From Fibrobacter succinogenes (GTDB taxonomy: Bacteria > Fibrobacterota > Fibrobacteria > Fibrobacterales > Fibrobacteraceae): DNA of 64,000 nucleotides. Both the position numbers and the translations under genes were made by a program. The stretch covers positions 55,280-119,279 of the forward strand of contig CADCBQ010000013.1 in assembly GCA_902799745.1 (NCBI GenBank), in the 5' to 3' direction. Within the stretch, counting starts at the first letter, position 1; each line of letters starts with the position of its first letter. Positions 17,942-26,698 of this stretch are shown in pieces. Under the pieces are notes generated by a model. The model was not told where the DNA came from, did not search any database, and saw only the letters and a list, made by a program, of their open reading frames with translations.

Positions 17942-19075
17942 ATGCGCAAATTGATCATGCCACTGGCAATTTCCTCTGCCGCCACCTTGGCGCTCGCCGC
18001 AGACATCGAAGTCCACGGCGACGTGAACATGGACTACGCCAGCTATTTTGACAGTGATTTTGACCCCACTAACGCCGGCAACCAGGACATTGACCTTGCC
18101 CTGCATGCGCACCTCGACGAAAACCTCTCCGTGGTCGTCAAGGGTACCACGCATAGCACCTACGTAAACGAAAACGGCGAATTAGAGGAATCCGAAGTCC
18201 GCCACGGCCTCGCCCGTTCCACCGCTATGGGTTCGGAAGGCCGCAACAACTCCTTCGACTTCGACGGCATCCAGTTCCGCTGGGATGTAAGCCATCAGGT
18301 TACCCTCGTTTTCGGCGACATGACCTACAGCGCCGGTGCGTTCAACTACTACTTCTGGCGTGACGCCTCCCGCTACGCCGTGATTACCCGCGAAGAAAGC
18401 CTCCGCGGTTTCGGAGCCGAAGTCGGTACCGAAAAGTACGGTACGGGTGCCTTCTACTTGGGCGCCTCCGACGAAACGGACCACACGGTCTCCATGTTCC
18501 TTACCTATGCATTCCCGCTGTTGAACCATACCGACGAACATTTGATTATCAAGCCGAGCCTCGACTGGGTGTTTGGCTCTGAAATCGAACGTCCCTACAC
18601 TTATGTGCTCGGTACCGAAGTAGACTACTCCAAGAGCTTCGAAAAGTTCAACTACGGCATCTACGCCGTTTGGGGACTCCACCCGTACAAGGGCAAGGGC
18701 ACGCACTCCTTCTTGCTCGAACCGAGCATGAACTACGCGATCTTCAACTTGGCAGGTACATTCTTCTATGCGATTACCGATAAGGATTATCCTGCAGAAG
18801 AACAGCTCATGACCGACGACCAGATGCTCTTCGCTATCGAGCCGAGCTTCAACATTCACAAGAAGTACACCTTGGGCGTCAGCTACGAATACCACGATCC
18901 GGACCGCGAAGTTCACAAGGACGACTTCCAGTTCCTGGGTATGAACCACTACATCTACCCCACCATGAACACCGAAATCGTCGTCTGGTACGGCTATAAC
19001 TTCACCGACACCGACAACACCCCGTTCGGCAAAGGTCGATTCTCCCTCGGTTTGAGCGGCAAGGCTAGTTTCTAA
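17942..19075 (+). CDS. outer-membrane porin-like beta-barrel protein
   Basis: A 377-aa protein with signal peptide (ALAADIEVHGDVNMD, cleavage near residue 20) and a body of alternating hydrophobic/aromatic strands with acidic loops, ending in ...LSGKASF with the terminal Phe typical of outer-membrane barrels. No family is recognised. Start at 17942 is preferred over 17930 because GGAAA lies just upstream and the signal peptide then begins MRKLI. It is monocistronic with a strong terminator, suggesting high expression. Confidence 0.75.
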   Translation: MRKLIMPLAISSAATLALAADIEVHGDVNMDYASYFDSDFDPTNAGNQDIDLALHAHLDENLSVVVKGTTHSTYVNENGELEESEVRHGLARSTAMGSEGRNNSFDFDGIQFRWDVSHQVTLVFGDMTYSAGAFNYYFWRDASRYAVITREESLRGFGAEVGTEKYGTGAFYLGASDETDHTVSMFLTYAFPLLNHTDEHLIIKPSLDWVFGSEIERPYTYVLGTEVDYSKSFEKFNYGIYAVWGLHPYKGKGTHSFLLEPSMNYAIFNLAGTFFYAITDKDYPAEEQLMTDDQMLFAIEPSFNIHKKYTLGVSYEYHDPDREVHKDDFQFLGMNHYIYPTMNTEIVVWYGYNFTDTDNTPFGKGRFSLGLSGKASF

Positions 19076-19095
19076 TCCCTGATTAAAAAGACTTT

Positions 19096-19127
19096 TAACA
19101 CCGGGTTCTGCCCGGTGTTTTTTTTTA
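19096..19127 (+). terminator. intrinsic terminator
   Basis: ACACCGGG/CCCGGTGT stem with a TTCTG loop and eight T, 22 bases after the barrel gene. Confidence 0.93.
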
Positions 19128-19139
19128 TCTACGGACTCT

Positions 19140-19280
19140 GCTCAGCCTGCTCCGCACGCTCACATGGCACCACCTAAAGGGGGCCATGTTCACTAAGGCC
19201 TAAAGGCCAAGTGACCAAAGGTCGGCCTTCGGCCGACGAATGTTCGCTTAGCGGACAGGCTATCGCAGGTTCCTACAAAA
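19140..19280. repeat. intergenic hairpin array between convergent genes
   Basis: Several perfect or near-perfect inverted repeats follow each other: CACT..GGCCT / AGGCC..AGTG near 19192-19213, GTCGGCC/GGCCGAC around TTC (19223-19239) and TGTTCGC/GCGGACA around TTA (19242-19258). No reading frame of note is present. The style matches 5938-6066, and I read both as REP-like intergenic sequence. Nothing else is evident in the 300-base gap 19076-19381 apart from the two terminators. Confidence 0.55.
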
Positions 19281-19308
19281 AAGAAAGGCGAGATTGCTCT
19301 CGCCTTTC
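19275..19308 (-). terminator. intrinsic terminator for TPR lipoprotein gene
   Basis: An 11-bp perfect stem (GAAAGGCGAGA / TCTCGCCTTTC, loop TTGC), followed on the minus strand by a T-rich run. It closes the gene starting at 20434. Confidence 0.9.
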
Positions 19309-19381
19309 AAAAAATTTAAGGTTTTACCTGAGCGCTCACAGCTCAATGCTCAGAGCGCTTAGCGCGACCTCAAAGCTTTTA

Positions 19382-20434
19382 TTACTGACCGAGGTACTTA
19401 CGGCCGATACCGAATTCATCCTTGTATTCGATGTAGTCCGGCACGAAGGACTTGGCGTAAGAGAAGCTCACGTTCACAGAGCACTGGAATTCGTTCATCA
19501 GCTTGCCCTTGCCCTTGAAGCTCTGCTTCTTCTTTTCAATCTTTTCCTGACCCTTCTTGCCTACGAGCACTTCAGCTTCGCACCAGCCGCTGTTGCCCTT
19601 GGCAAAGACTTCTTCGCCAGAGGTAGAAACGAGCTTGATCTTGGAGGGGTCGAGTTCAGTATTGTTACCCGTAGAAGCCCAGAACTGGAGTTCTGCAGAG
19701 AGAGAACCCGGAGCCATCTTGAGGGTCGGCATGGCCATCACGTAGCCCCACTTGTCAACGCGGCGGCTCACCGGTTCGCCAATCTGTTCACCGAAGATCA
19801 GGAAGTAACCGCGAGTGCCCTTACGGCTCTTGTTCAGAGCGGCCTTCACGTCGGCATTTTCCGGAGCCATTTCGGCAATCTTCATAATCTGGTATTCGCT
19901 CACCACCGGGTCAGATTCGCCCACGGCTTCGGAGAGGTTCTTGGCAACGTAAGCATTTTCAGCTTCGGTGCGGATAGCCTTAACGGCAGCTTCACCAGCG
20001 CCCTTGGCCTTAGCAGTCACCAAAGCGGTATCGATCTTTGCAAAAGCGTTCACGATGGTACCGTAATCCATGCCGTCCTGAGAAGCCTGCATCTTACCGA
20101 TGTTGGCAAGCGTCGTCACATATTCCTGGACAACATCAGCATTCTGGACTTCAGCCATGTTCACGGAAGCCTTGTCGAAGTAACCATTGATAAGGTCGCT
20201 GTTCAAGTCCTTCTTAGCTTCAGTTTCAGCAGCGCGAACCAGAGCGAGCGTAAAGTTATCATAGAACTCATCGGACATGCTACCCTTCTTCTTAGCCTCG
20301 AGGTAAGAATTGATAGCGTTGCGATAACGGCCTTCCTTGAGGTGTTCGTCACCGCGCTTTTCGTTAGTACCCTTACAGCCGACCATCGTGAATGCGACGG
20401 CAGCAGCCAGAGAGGCAATAAAGAGTTTTTTCAT
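19382..20434 (-). CDS. TPR-containing lipoprotein
   Basis: A 350-aa lipoprotein (lipobox MVGCK, Cys20) with a TPR-like start (DEHLKEGRYRNAINSYLEAKKKG), a helical middle to about residue 190 and a beta-rich C-terminal domain with predicted Ig-like character. The function is unknown; such TPR lipoproteins often belong to outer-membrane assembly complexes. Start 20434 is chosen over the longer 20506 frame because AAGGAAAA sits upstream and a canonical lipoprotein signal begins there. The 150-base upstream region is very AT-rich and is shared with the divergent glycogen-synthase-like gene. Confidence 0.8.
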   Translation of the reverse strand: MKKLFIASLAAAVAFTMVGCKGTNEKRGDEHLKEGRYRNAINSYLEAKKKGSMSDEFYDNFTLALVRAAETEAKKDLNSDLINGYFDKASVNMAEVQNADVVQEYVTTLANIGKMQASQDGMDYGTIVNAFAKIDTALVTAKAKGAGEAAVKAIRTEAENAYVAKNLSEAVGESDPVVSEYQIMKIAEMAPENADVKAALNKSRKGTRGYFLIFGEQIGEPVSRRVDKWGYVMAMPTLKMAPGSLSAELQFWASTGNNTELDPSKIKLVSTSGEEVFAKGNSGWCEAEVLVGKKGQEKIEKKKQSFKGKGKLMNEFQCSVNVSFSYAKSFVPDYIEYKDEFGIGRKYLGQ

Positions 20435-20586
20435 TTGATTTTCCTTCAACTGAGTGATTTTGTTTTGTAATAATACCTTTTTTCCCAATAAAATAGTCTT
20501 GGGCATTATACTTTATAAAAATAATTAAATAAATTTATGTTAAACTTTATCTATAGGTAAAATTTTATTTGGAGTATTGAGCTGGA

Positions 20587-22017
20587 ATGAATATCCTTGT
20601 TGTAAGCCCCGAAGCCGGAAACTGGCGAAAAACCAGCCCTCTGGCAACCGCGGTTAACCGCATGACCGACGCCTTCGCAAGCGCCGGTACCAAGGTTATT
20701 ACCTGCTCTCCGTTCTTCAAGAACCTGATGGTCGATGTCGAAAGCTATCACTGCATTTACAGCGGTGTCGAAAAGCTCCTGGGCAAGCCCTACGAAATCT
20801 GGGTTTCCGACAAAGACCCCCTCCATACCTATATCTACAACGAAGAATATTTCGGTAGGCCCTACGTATACGGCCCTCCGCACAGCACCCCCTATACCGA
20901 CAACCATATCCGGTTCGCGTTCCTGGCCTCGGCCATTTTGGCCTACGCCGAAGAAACCAAGTTTGAATGCGACGCCATTCTTGGCCACGAATGGGGCGGA
21001 GCTCTCGCAGGAGCACTCGCCAAGACCACCTACCAGGACTTCGCAAGGAAGATTCCGTTCTTCTTTACCGTCCACAACATTACCTACGACTTCCATATTC
21101 CGTCCAGCGAAATCGAAAAAATTGGACTTCCGCGCAAGGACTACAATATGGACGGTTACGAGTTCTGGGGCAAGGTGAGCCTTCTCAAGGTGGGCATCCT
21201 ATACGCCACCAAGGTACTGTTCCCCTCGCCCGGTTACCGCGACGCCATGCTGAATACGAACCTCCCTGGCGGCATCAGCGGATTCCTGAACCGTAACGCA
21301 GACAAGCTCATTGGAGTGCAGTTCGGCGTAAGCTACCAGGTCTGGGACTTCAACAAGGACAACCTGCCTATCAAGGAAGCTAAAGCCAAGGCACGCGCCC
21401 AATTGCAATCTCAGCTGGGCGTAGACTTCGACGGCAAGATGGTCCTTTACGTTCACCTCGACGAAGAAGCCGGCAACACTTCCGAAACGCTCGCCACGAT
21501 TCTTTCGGACATCGCACGCCTTGACATTTTCATTATCGTAGGCATTTCGTCCAGAGACGGCGAATGGAACTATTTCAAGGATTTTGCTCAGCAGTATCCA
21601 GACATCATGTGCGTGCAAGATCTGGACAGCGAACTGCAGGACAGCACCTTGCAACTGCGCGACACACTCGCCGGTTCCGACGCGCTCTTTGCGGCAAACC
21701 TCCGCGAACCATCGTCTTCGATTATCCTTAAGGCCATGGCCGCAGGCACGCTCCCCATTACGGGCCGCACCGTGGGCGTATCTACGATGCTCACCCACTA
21801 CTCGCTGGAAACCGCCGGCGAAGCGAACGCGTTCTTGGCAGACGACGCCAACGCCCCGCACCAGATGTTGCGTTGCGCAAAAGACGCCGTCAATGTATAC
21901 AAGACCGAAGTAGCCGACTGGGACAAGTGCGTGGTCAACGCTTATAGCGGATTCCATTACGAATGGTGCAGGACCATTTCTAAGTACCTGCTCATTTTCG
22001 GGGAATTGGGACTCTAG
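20587..22017 (+). CDS. divergent glycogen/starch synthase-like protein (GT5)
   Basis: A 476-aa protein with the overall GlgA layout: MNILVVSPEAGNWRKTS opening, HEWGGALAGALAK, FTVHNITYD, the LLKVGILYATKVLFPSPGY segment, and a late GT-B region REPSSSIILKAMAAGTLPI. Key GlgA motifs are altered: the ADP-glucose loop KTGGL reads KTSPL; the RL..QKG segment carrying the essential Arg and Lys reads LYVHLDEEAGN; the EPCGL motif reads EPSSS, keeping Glu but not Cys. I infer a non-canonical sugar specificity or a regulatory, inactive homologue rather than the housekeeping synthase. It runs 7 bases ahead of a DMT transporter gene. Confidence 0.75.
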   Translation: MNILVVSPEAGNWRKTSPLATAVNRMTDAFASAGTKVITCSPFFKNLMVDVESYHCIYSGVEKLLGKPYEIWVSDKDPLHTYIYNEEYFGRPYVYGPPHSTPYTDNHIRFAFLASAILAYAEETKFECDAILGHEWGGALAGALAKTTYQDFARKIPFFFTVHNITYDFHIPSSEIEKIGLPRKDYNMDGYEFWGKVSLLKVGILYATKVLFPSPGYRDAMLNTNLPGGISGFLNRNADKLIGVQFGVSYQVWDFNKDNLPIKEAKAKARAQLQSQLGVDFDGKMVLYVHLDEEAGNTSETLATILSDIARLDIFIIVGISSRDGEWNYFKDFAQQYPDIMCVQDLDSELQDSTLQLRDTLAGSDALFAANLREPSSSIILKAMAAGTLPITGRTVGVSTMLTHYSLETAGEANAFLADDANAPHQMLRCAKDAVNVYKTEVADWDKCVVNAYSGFHYEWCRTISKYLLIFGELGL

Positions 22018-22024
22018 GTCTTTT

Positions 22025-22930
22025 TTGGCTAATATCGGCTACACTCTTTTACTCGTTCTGACAGCCGCTATCTGGGGCTCGGGTTTTGTCGCCCAAGTCG
22101 AAGGAAACGCTTTCGGGCCTTTCGCATTTTCGTGCATCCGCTGCTTTATCGCAGCAGGGTTTCTCGCCCTCGTTTTCAAGGCTCTCGACGCATTTGGCAA
22201 AAGCCCTCGCAGGCCTCGCGACCGAGAAGAGCAACGCCTACATTGGAAGGCCGGATTCTTTTGCGGACTCGCACTTTGCACCGCAATGAACTTGCAGCAA
22301 CTCGGAATGTATCTCGGTACTTCTGCCGGGAAATCCGGATTCCTCACCGCCTGTTACATAGTCCTAGTTCCCGTGGTAAGGTTAATCCTTGGCCACCGCA
22401 TTTCAGCCAAGACATGGATTTGCGTAGCCATTACAACCGTCGGGCTTTACCTGCTCTGCATCAAGGACGGTTTTTCGCTGGAGCTTTCGGACGGAGTTTC
22501 GCTACTGTGCGCTCTCGCCTTTTCAATCCATATTCTAGTCATCGACAAGTTCGTGAACAAGGTCGACCCGATTCGCGTTTCGGCAATTCAGTTCCTCACC
22601 ATCGGCGTTTTGACAGCACCGCTAATGATTGTTTTCGATTTGAATTTTCCGGCAATTGACTTTAGCACCGTTACCGCCGCAATCGTCAATCCGAGAGCTG
22701 TCGCAGGCCTCTGCTTTGCCGCATTCTGTTCTAGCGGAATCGCCTACACATTGCAGATTGTCGCCCAAGACAAAATCAACCCCACCATCGCTTCTCTCAC
22801 AATGTGCCTTGAATCGGTATTTGCGGTTCTCGCAGGCTGGGCTATTCTCGGGGAACAACTTTCAACCCGCGAAATCTGCGGTTGCGCCATCATGATGGTC
22901 GCCATAGTTTCCGCACAAATTAAGCGCTAG
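22025..22930 (+). CDS. EamA/DMT-family transporter (TTG start)
   Basis: A 301-aa protein with ten hydrophobic segments and two EamA repeats (first around GSGFVAQVEGNAFGPF, second after residue 150). The substrate is unknown. Translation appears to start at TTG 22025 (TTG GCT AAT ATC), since no ATG or GTG fits before the first membrane segment. The gap to the upstream gene is 7 bases, so co-transcription is likely. Its stop codon overlaps that of the convergent nhaC-like gene in a shared CTAG. Confidence 0.83.
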   Translation: MANIGYTLLLVLTAAIWGSGFVAQVEGNAFGPFAFSCIRCFIAAGFLALVFKALDAFGKSPRRPRDREEQRLHWKAGFFCGLALCTAMNLQQLGMYLGTSAGKSGFLTACYIVLVPVVRLILGHRISAKTWICVAITTVGLYLLCIKDGFSLELSDGVSLLCALAFSIHILVIDKFVNKVDPIRVSAIQFLTIGVLTAPLMIVFDLNFPAIDFSTVTAAIVNPRAVAGLCFAAFCSSGIAYTLQIVAQDKINPTIASLTMCLESVFAVLAGWAILGEQLSTREICGCAIMMVAIVSAQIKR

Positions 22931-24516
22931 TTTTTAGCTTTCTTTTTAGCAGGCGATTTCTTCGCGAACATATTTTTGGGCGAAAATCTTTTCTTGCGGC
23001 TAGTTTCACGCTGTTTTTTCAAAATCAGCAATCCGCCCACAACCAGCACGACACCCACAAATAGCGAGAGCAGCGCGCTGCGAGTAACGCCCGCGATAAT
23101 ATAGCTGACAAAACTGATCGCCGCGACACACAAGGCATAAGGCAGCTGCGTGTTCACGTGGCTTACATGGTTACATTCGGCGCCAGCGCTCGCCATGATC
23201 GTCGTATCTGAAATAGGCGAAATATGGTCACCGCAAACGGCACCTGCCATGCAAGCAGAAATCGAGATAATCATCAACTCCGGGTCGACACTAGAGAACG
23301 CCGCAACCACAATCGGAATCAAGATGCCGAACGTACCCCACGAAGTTCCCGTCGAGAACGCAAGACCGATAGCAACCAGGAATATGATCGCCGGCATAAA
23401 GCTCATTAAACCTGTCGCACTTCCCGTAACGATTCCCGCCACATAGTCCTTCGCTCCAAGCGAATCGGTAACGCCCTTCAGGCTCCAGGCAAGCACAAGG
23501 ATAATGATTGCGGGAACCATCGCCTTAAAACCTTCGGGCAAACTTTCCAGGCACTTGTTGATTTTCAAGACACGGCGGCCCATATACCAAATCACGGTCA
23601 AAACAAATGCACCAAAACTACCGAGCACCAGTCCAACTGAAGCATCGCTTGCGCCAAAGGCATCGACAAAGCCCTTGTGAGCCTCTCCACTCGAAAAGAA
23701 TCCACCTGTATAAACCAAGCCCGCTACACAGAAGACGATCAATGCCACAATCGGGAAAATCAAGTCAAGCACCGTTCCCTTGGCTTGTTCGATATTCAGT
23801 TCATCCATCTTGGCGCTGATCATATCCGCCGCCGATTCACACCTTCTCATCGGTCCAAAGTCAACCTTCAAAAGGACGAGTGCAAAAAGCGTCACAATGG
23901 TCAACAAGGCATAAAAATTGAACGGGATAGCCTTCACGAAAAGACCAAGGCCATCTTCGCCTTCGACAAAGCCAGTCACTGCAGCCGCCCAAGAACTCAC
24001 CGGCGCGATAATACAAATCGGAGCAGCCGTCGCATCGATCAAGTAGGCCAGTTTTTCATGGCTGATTTTAAATTTATCTGTAACCGGGCGCATGACGCTA
24101 CCCACAGTAAGGCAATTGAAGTAATCGTCTACGAAAATCAAAATGCCAAGAACAATCGTCGCTATTTGCGCGCCGACCTTGGTTTTGATATGCAGCCTGG
24201 CCCAGTTTCCAAACGCCGCAGCAGCCCCCGACTTATTCATCAGGGCAACCATTGCGCCAAGCATCACCAGGAAAAACAGAATACCCACATTCCACGGATC
24301 CGACACCTGTTTGACCATTCCATTCTTGAACACGGCATCCAAAAATCCGGGGAAACTTCCCTGACTAATGAAAAGCCCGCCGATAAGGACGCCGACAAAT
24401 AAAGAGGAATAAGCCTCTTTGGTAATGAGAGCCAGGATAATAGCCACAATGGAGGGGACTAAAGCCCAAAAAGTGCCATGAAAATAGGATACCGCTTCTA
24501 CAGCCTGCTGTTCCAT
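22927..24516 (-). CDS. nhaC: NhaC-family Na+/H+ antiporter
   Basis: A 529-aa polytopic membrane protein of the NhaC type (LIFVDDYFNCLTVGSVMRPV and SSWAAAVTGF are characteristic blocks; a late GDHISPISDTTIMASAGA block is also conserved). It should exchange sodium for protons, or related ions or amino acids, across the inner membrane. The C-terminal 30 residues are very basic and cytoplasmic. It is convergent with the DMT gene, sharing a CTAG stop. The 176 bases upstream are AT-rich, with no other gene. Confidence 0.88.
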   Translation of the reverse strand: MEQQAVEAVSYFHGTFWALVPSIVAIILALITKEAYSSLFVGVLIGGLFISQGSFPGFLDAVFKNGMVKQVSDPWNVGILFFLVMLGAMVALMNKSGAAAAFGNWARLHIKTKVGAQIATIVLGILIFVDDYFNCLTVGSVMRPVTDKFKISHEKLAYLIDATAAPICIIAPVSSWAAAVTGFVEGEDGLGLFVKAIPFNFYALLTIVTLFALVLLKVDFGPMRRCESAADMISAKMDELNIEQAKGTVLDLIFPIVALIVFCVAGLVYTGGFFSSGEAHKGFVDAFGASDASVGLVLGSFGAFVLTVIWYMGRRVLKINKCLESLPEGFKAMVPAIIILVLAWSLKGVTDSLGAKDYVAGIVTGSATGLMSFMPAIIFLVAIGLAFSTGTSWGTFGILIPIVVAAFSSVDPELMIISISACMAGAVCGDHISPISDTTIMASAGAECNHVSHVNTQLPYALCVAAISFVSYIIAGVTRSALLSLFVGVVLVVGGLLILKKQRETSRKKRFSPKNMFAKKSPAKKKAKN

Positions 24517-24692
24517 AATCTGATTCCTTACATGAACACAGTAATTATAGAAAAACCTTTAAGCGGCACGGTTTGTTAACAAAAATTAGTGTAAAAAATC
24601 GGAACAAAAAGACCCATTTTTCAAAAAGAAATATATTTTATTTACACATTTACGAGTGCAGAATTCACTACACTCTAATTGGGATTGGATGA

Positions 24693-26327
24693 ATGAAGAA
24701 ATATAAATACTTGTTGCCAGTGGCAATTATTGCCACCGGTTTTTGGGCATGCGGCGATGAGAACACGACCGCTACCGATTGTACCACAGAGCAATGCCTC
24801 ATTGACAAATATGGCGAATTTAACGCAGATTCGGCAAATTTAACCAATCAGCAGACTCACAACGCAGATTCAGGCCTTGGAATCAGCGATGGACCGAACG
24901 TGATTGACACGCCGACAGATTCAACAGGCTCCGTCAACCAAGAACCGGTCGTAACGCCTCAAGATTCCAGCCAAACGGATAGTCTCGTCAATGCTCAAAA
25001 CGACTCTATTCCAAATAATTCTTACACATCTTCAAGTTCTTTGACCTCAGAACCCGTTGTCGGATCTTCGAGCAGCGGACACCATCACCACACTTCTAGC
25101 AGTTCTGCAGGCGACGTGAAACCCGCCGAATCCAGTTCCAGCGAAGAAGAAGTCATTCCGCCGACACCCGGCAACGACTTTGTGGAAGACCACCGCAGCG
25201 AATGCCAGATCGGCAATATCCCCTCTAGCGTGAACAACGCCAAACTCCCGGACCCGTTCATGGGTCTTGACGGCAAGCGCATTTCCTCGAAGGACGATTG
25301 GAAGTGCCGCCGCGAAGAAATCGGCGCCATGTACGAAAAACTCATGTTCGGCGAAAAGCCGCGCAATCCCGAAAAGGTCGAAGGTTCTTACTCCGGCGGA
25401 AAGCTCACTATCAAGGTGACAGACAAGGGCAAATCCGGCAGTTTCTCCGTGAAAATCAGCAACGCAGGCACCAAGGACAAGCCGAAGCCGGCCATGATCG
25501 GTTTTGGCGGTGGCATGATGGGCGGTTGCGGAAGACTCGGCAACGCAACGAACGGTCTCGACATCGCCCAGATTACATTCAACCCGGATGACGTCGCCCC
25601 AGAAAGCGGTGGTGGCATGTTCTTCCAGCTTTATAACCAGGGCCAAGGCACCATCATCGCATGGGCATGGGGCGTAAGCCGCATTATCGATGCTCTCGAA
25701 AAGACTCCGGAAGCGGGTATCGACGTGCATCACCTCGCCATGACGGGTTGCTCTCGTTGGGGCAAGGGAACTCTTGCCGTGGGTGCATTCGATGAACGTA
25801 TCGCCCTTACTATCCCGCAAGAATCCGGTTCCGGTGGCGCATCGCTTTGGCGTGTGGGCGCTCAGGTCAACAAGCAGAAGGGCAAGCAGTTTGTGCAGGG
25901 CTTGAGCAGTGCCGGTACTGAAGGCCGCTGGATGATTTCTAGCTTCAAGAGCTACGATGGCAAGGAAAACACGCTCCCCTTCGACCAGCACATGTTGGTA
26001 GCCATGGTTGCACCGCGCGCCCTCCTCATCCTCGACAACGCTGGTCAGGAATGGCTGGGTGAAGTTCCGTCGAACTACTGCGGACAAGCATCCAAGGAAG
26101 TCTATGACGCGCTCGGCGTGACGGAGAACTACACCTACAGCCAGGAAGGCGGCCACGCGCACTGCTCGCTCCCGAACGGACAGTTCGACGAAGTCAAGGA
26201 CTTTATGAACAAGTTCCTGCTCGGCAAGGACGCCAAGACGGGTAAGATTGATTATTCCAAGAATACGCAGACAATCAACTTCAAGAAGTCCGAATGGATC
26301 GACTGGGAAACACCCACTCTGAAATAA
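24693..26327 (+). CDS. CE15 glucuronoyl esterase lipoprotein
   Basis: Predicted to cleave ester bonds between lignin alcohols and 4-O-methyl-glucuronic acid on xylan. After a lipoprotein signal (FWACG, Cys20) comes a long Ser/Thr/Asp-rich linker (about 25-165) with a short His-rich patch, then a CE15 alpha/beta-hydrolase domain. Visible catalytic residues are the nucleophile Ser in GCSRWGKG near 353, a Glu in PQESGSGG near 376 and the His in GGHAHCS near 488. The lipid anchor plus long linker suggests cell-surface display. It is monocistronic, between an AT-rich promoter region and a strong terminator. Confidence 0.9.
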   Translation: MKKYKYLLPVAIIATGFWACGDENTTATDCTTEQCLIDKYGEFNADSANLTNQQTHNADSGLGISDGPNVIDTPTDSTGSVNQEPVVTPQDSSQTDSLVNAQNDSIPNNSYTSSSSLTSEPVVGSSSSGHHHHTSSSSAGDVKPAESSSSEEEVIPPTPGNDFVEDHRSECQIGNIPSSVNNAKLPDPFMGLDGKRISSKDDWKCRREEIGAMYEKLMFGEKPRNPEKVEGSYSGGKLTIKVTDKGKSGSFSVKISNAGTKDKPKPAMIGFGGGMMGGCGRLGNATNGLDIAQITFNPDDVAPESGGGMFFQLYNQGQGTIIAWAWGVSRIIDALEKTPEAGIDVHHLAMTGCSRWGKGTLAVGAFDERIALTIPQESGSGGASLWRVGAQVNKQKGKQFVQGLSSAGTEGRWMISSFKSYDGKENTLPFDQHMLVAMVAPRALLILDNAGQEWLGEVPSNYCGQASKEVYDALGVTENYTYSQEGGHAHCSLPNGQFDEVKDFMNKFLLGKDAKTGKIDYSKNTQTINFKKSEWIDWETPTLK

Positions 26328-26356
26328 CTCCTCAAGAAAACCAGACACCTCAAAGA

Positions 26357-26384
26357 CCTCCGACGCTAGTCGGGGGCCTTTTTT
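26357..26384 (+). terminator. intrinsic terminator after CE15 gene
   Basis: CCTCCGAC/GTCGGGGG stem with a GCTA loop, then CCTTTTTT. Confidence 0.9.
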
Positions 26385-26500
26385 GCATATCTTTTTTGCA
26401 TATTTTTATGCGTTTTGCCCTATTGAGCCTTGACAAAGCCCCTAAAATTTTCTCTATTTGGAGGCACATTTTTAAGTTTAACCCTTAACGGAGAAACAAC

Positions 26501-26596
26501 ATGCCTTGCGGAAAGAAAAGAAAGCGCAGGAAGATTGCGACTCACAAGCGTAAGAAGCGCCGTCGTCGTGACCGTCACAAAAAGAAACTTCGCTAA
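26501..26596 (+). CDS. AURKAIP1/COX24 (mS38)-like small basic protein
   Basis: A 31-codon gene beginning MPCGKKRKRRKIATHKRKKR and ending RHKKKLR. This closely matches the tiny AURKAIP1/COX24-domain proteins found in Bacteroidetes-like bacteria, which correspond to the mitochondrial ribosomal protein mS38. More than half of its residues are Lys or Arg, fitting rRNA binding. GGAG lies 8 bases before ATG, CTATTTGGAGG-type promoter sequence is upstream and a terminator follows 36 bases after the stop, so it is a self-contained, probably highly expressed gene. A ribosomal role is by family. Confidence 0.85.
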   Translation: MPCGKKRKRRKIATHKRKKRRRRDRHKKKLR

Positions 26597-26631
26597 TATC
26601 CGTTAGCATTCTATTGTGATTTCCTGTTAAA

Positions 26632-26656
26632 GACGGAGTGTAAAAGCTCCGTTTTT
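26632..26656 (+). terminator. intrinsic terminator after mS38-like gene
   Basis: ACGGAG/CTCCGT stem with a loop of about 8 bases, followed by a T-run that continues into a second T-tract. Confidence 0.85.
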
Positions 26657-26698
26657 TAATTTTTTTTGTTTTACGGGCTTGCCCAAAGGAATCAAAAA

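Noticed and set aside
22927..22930. Overlapping stop codons of convergent genes (CTAG)
   Set aside because: Common in compact genomes; recorded in the gene entries but not considered informative.
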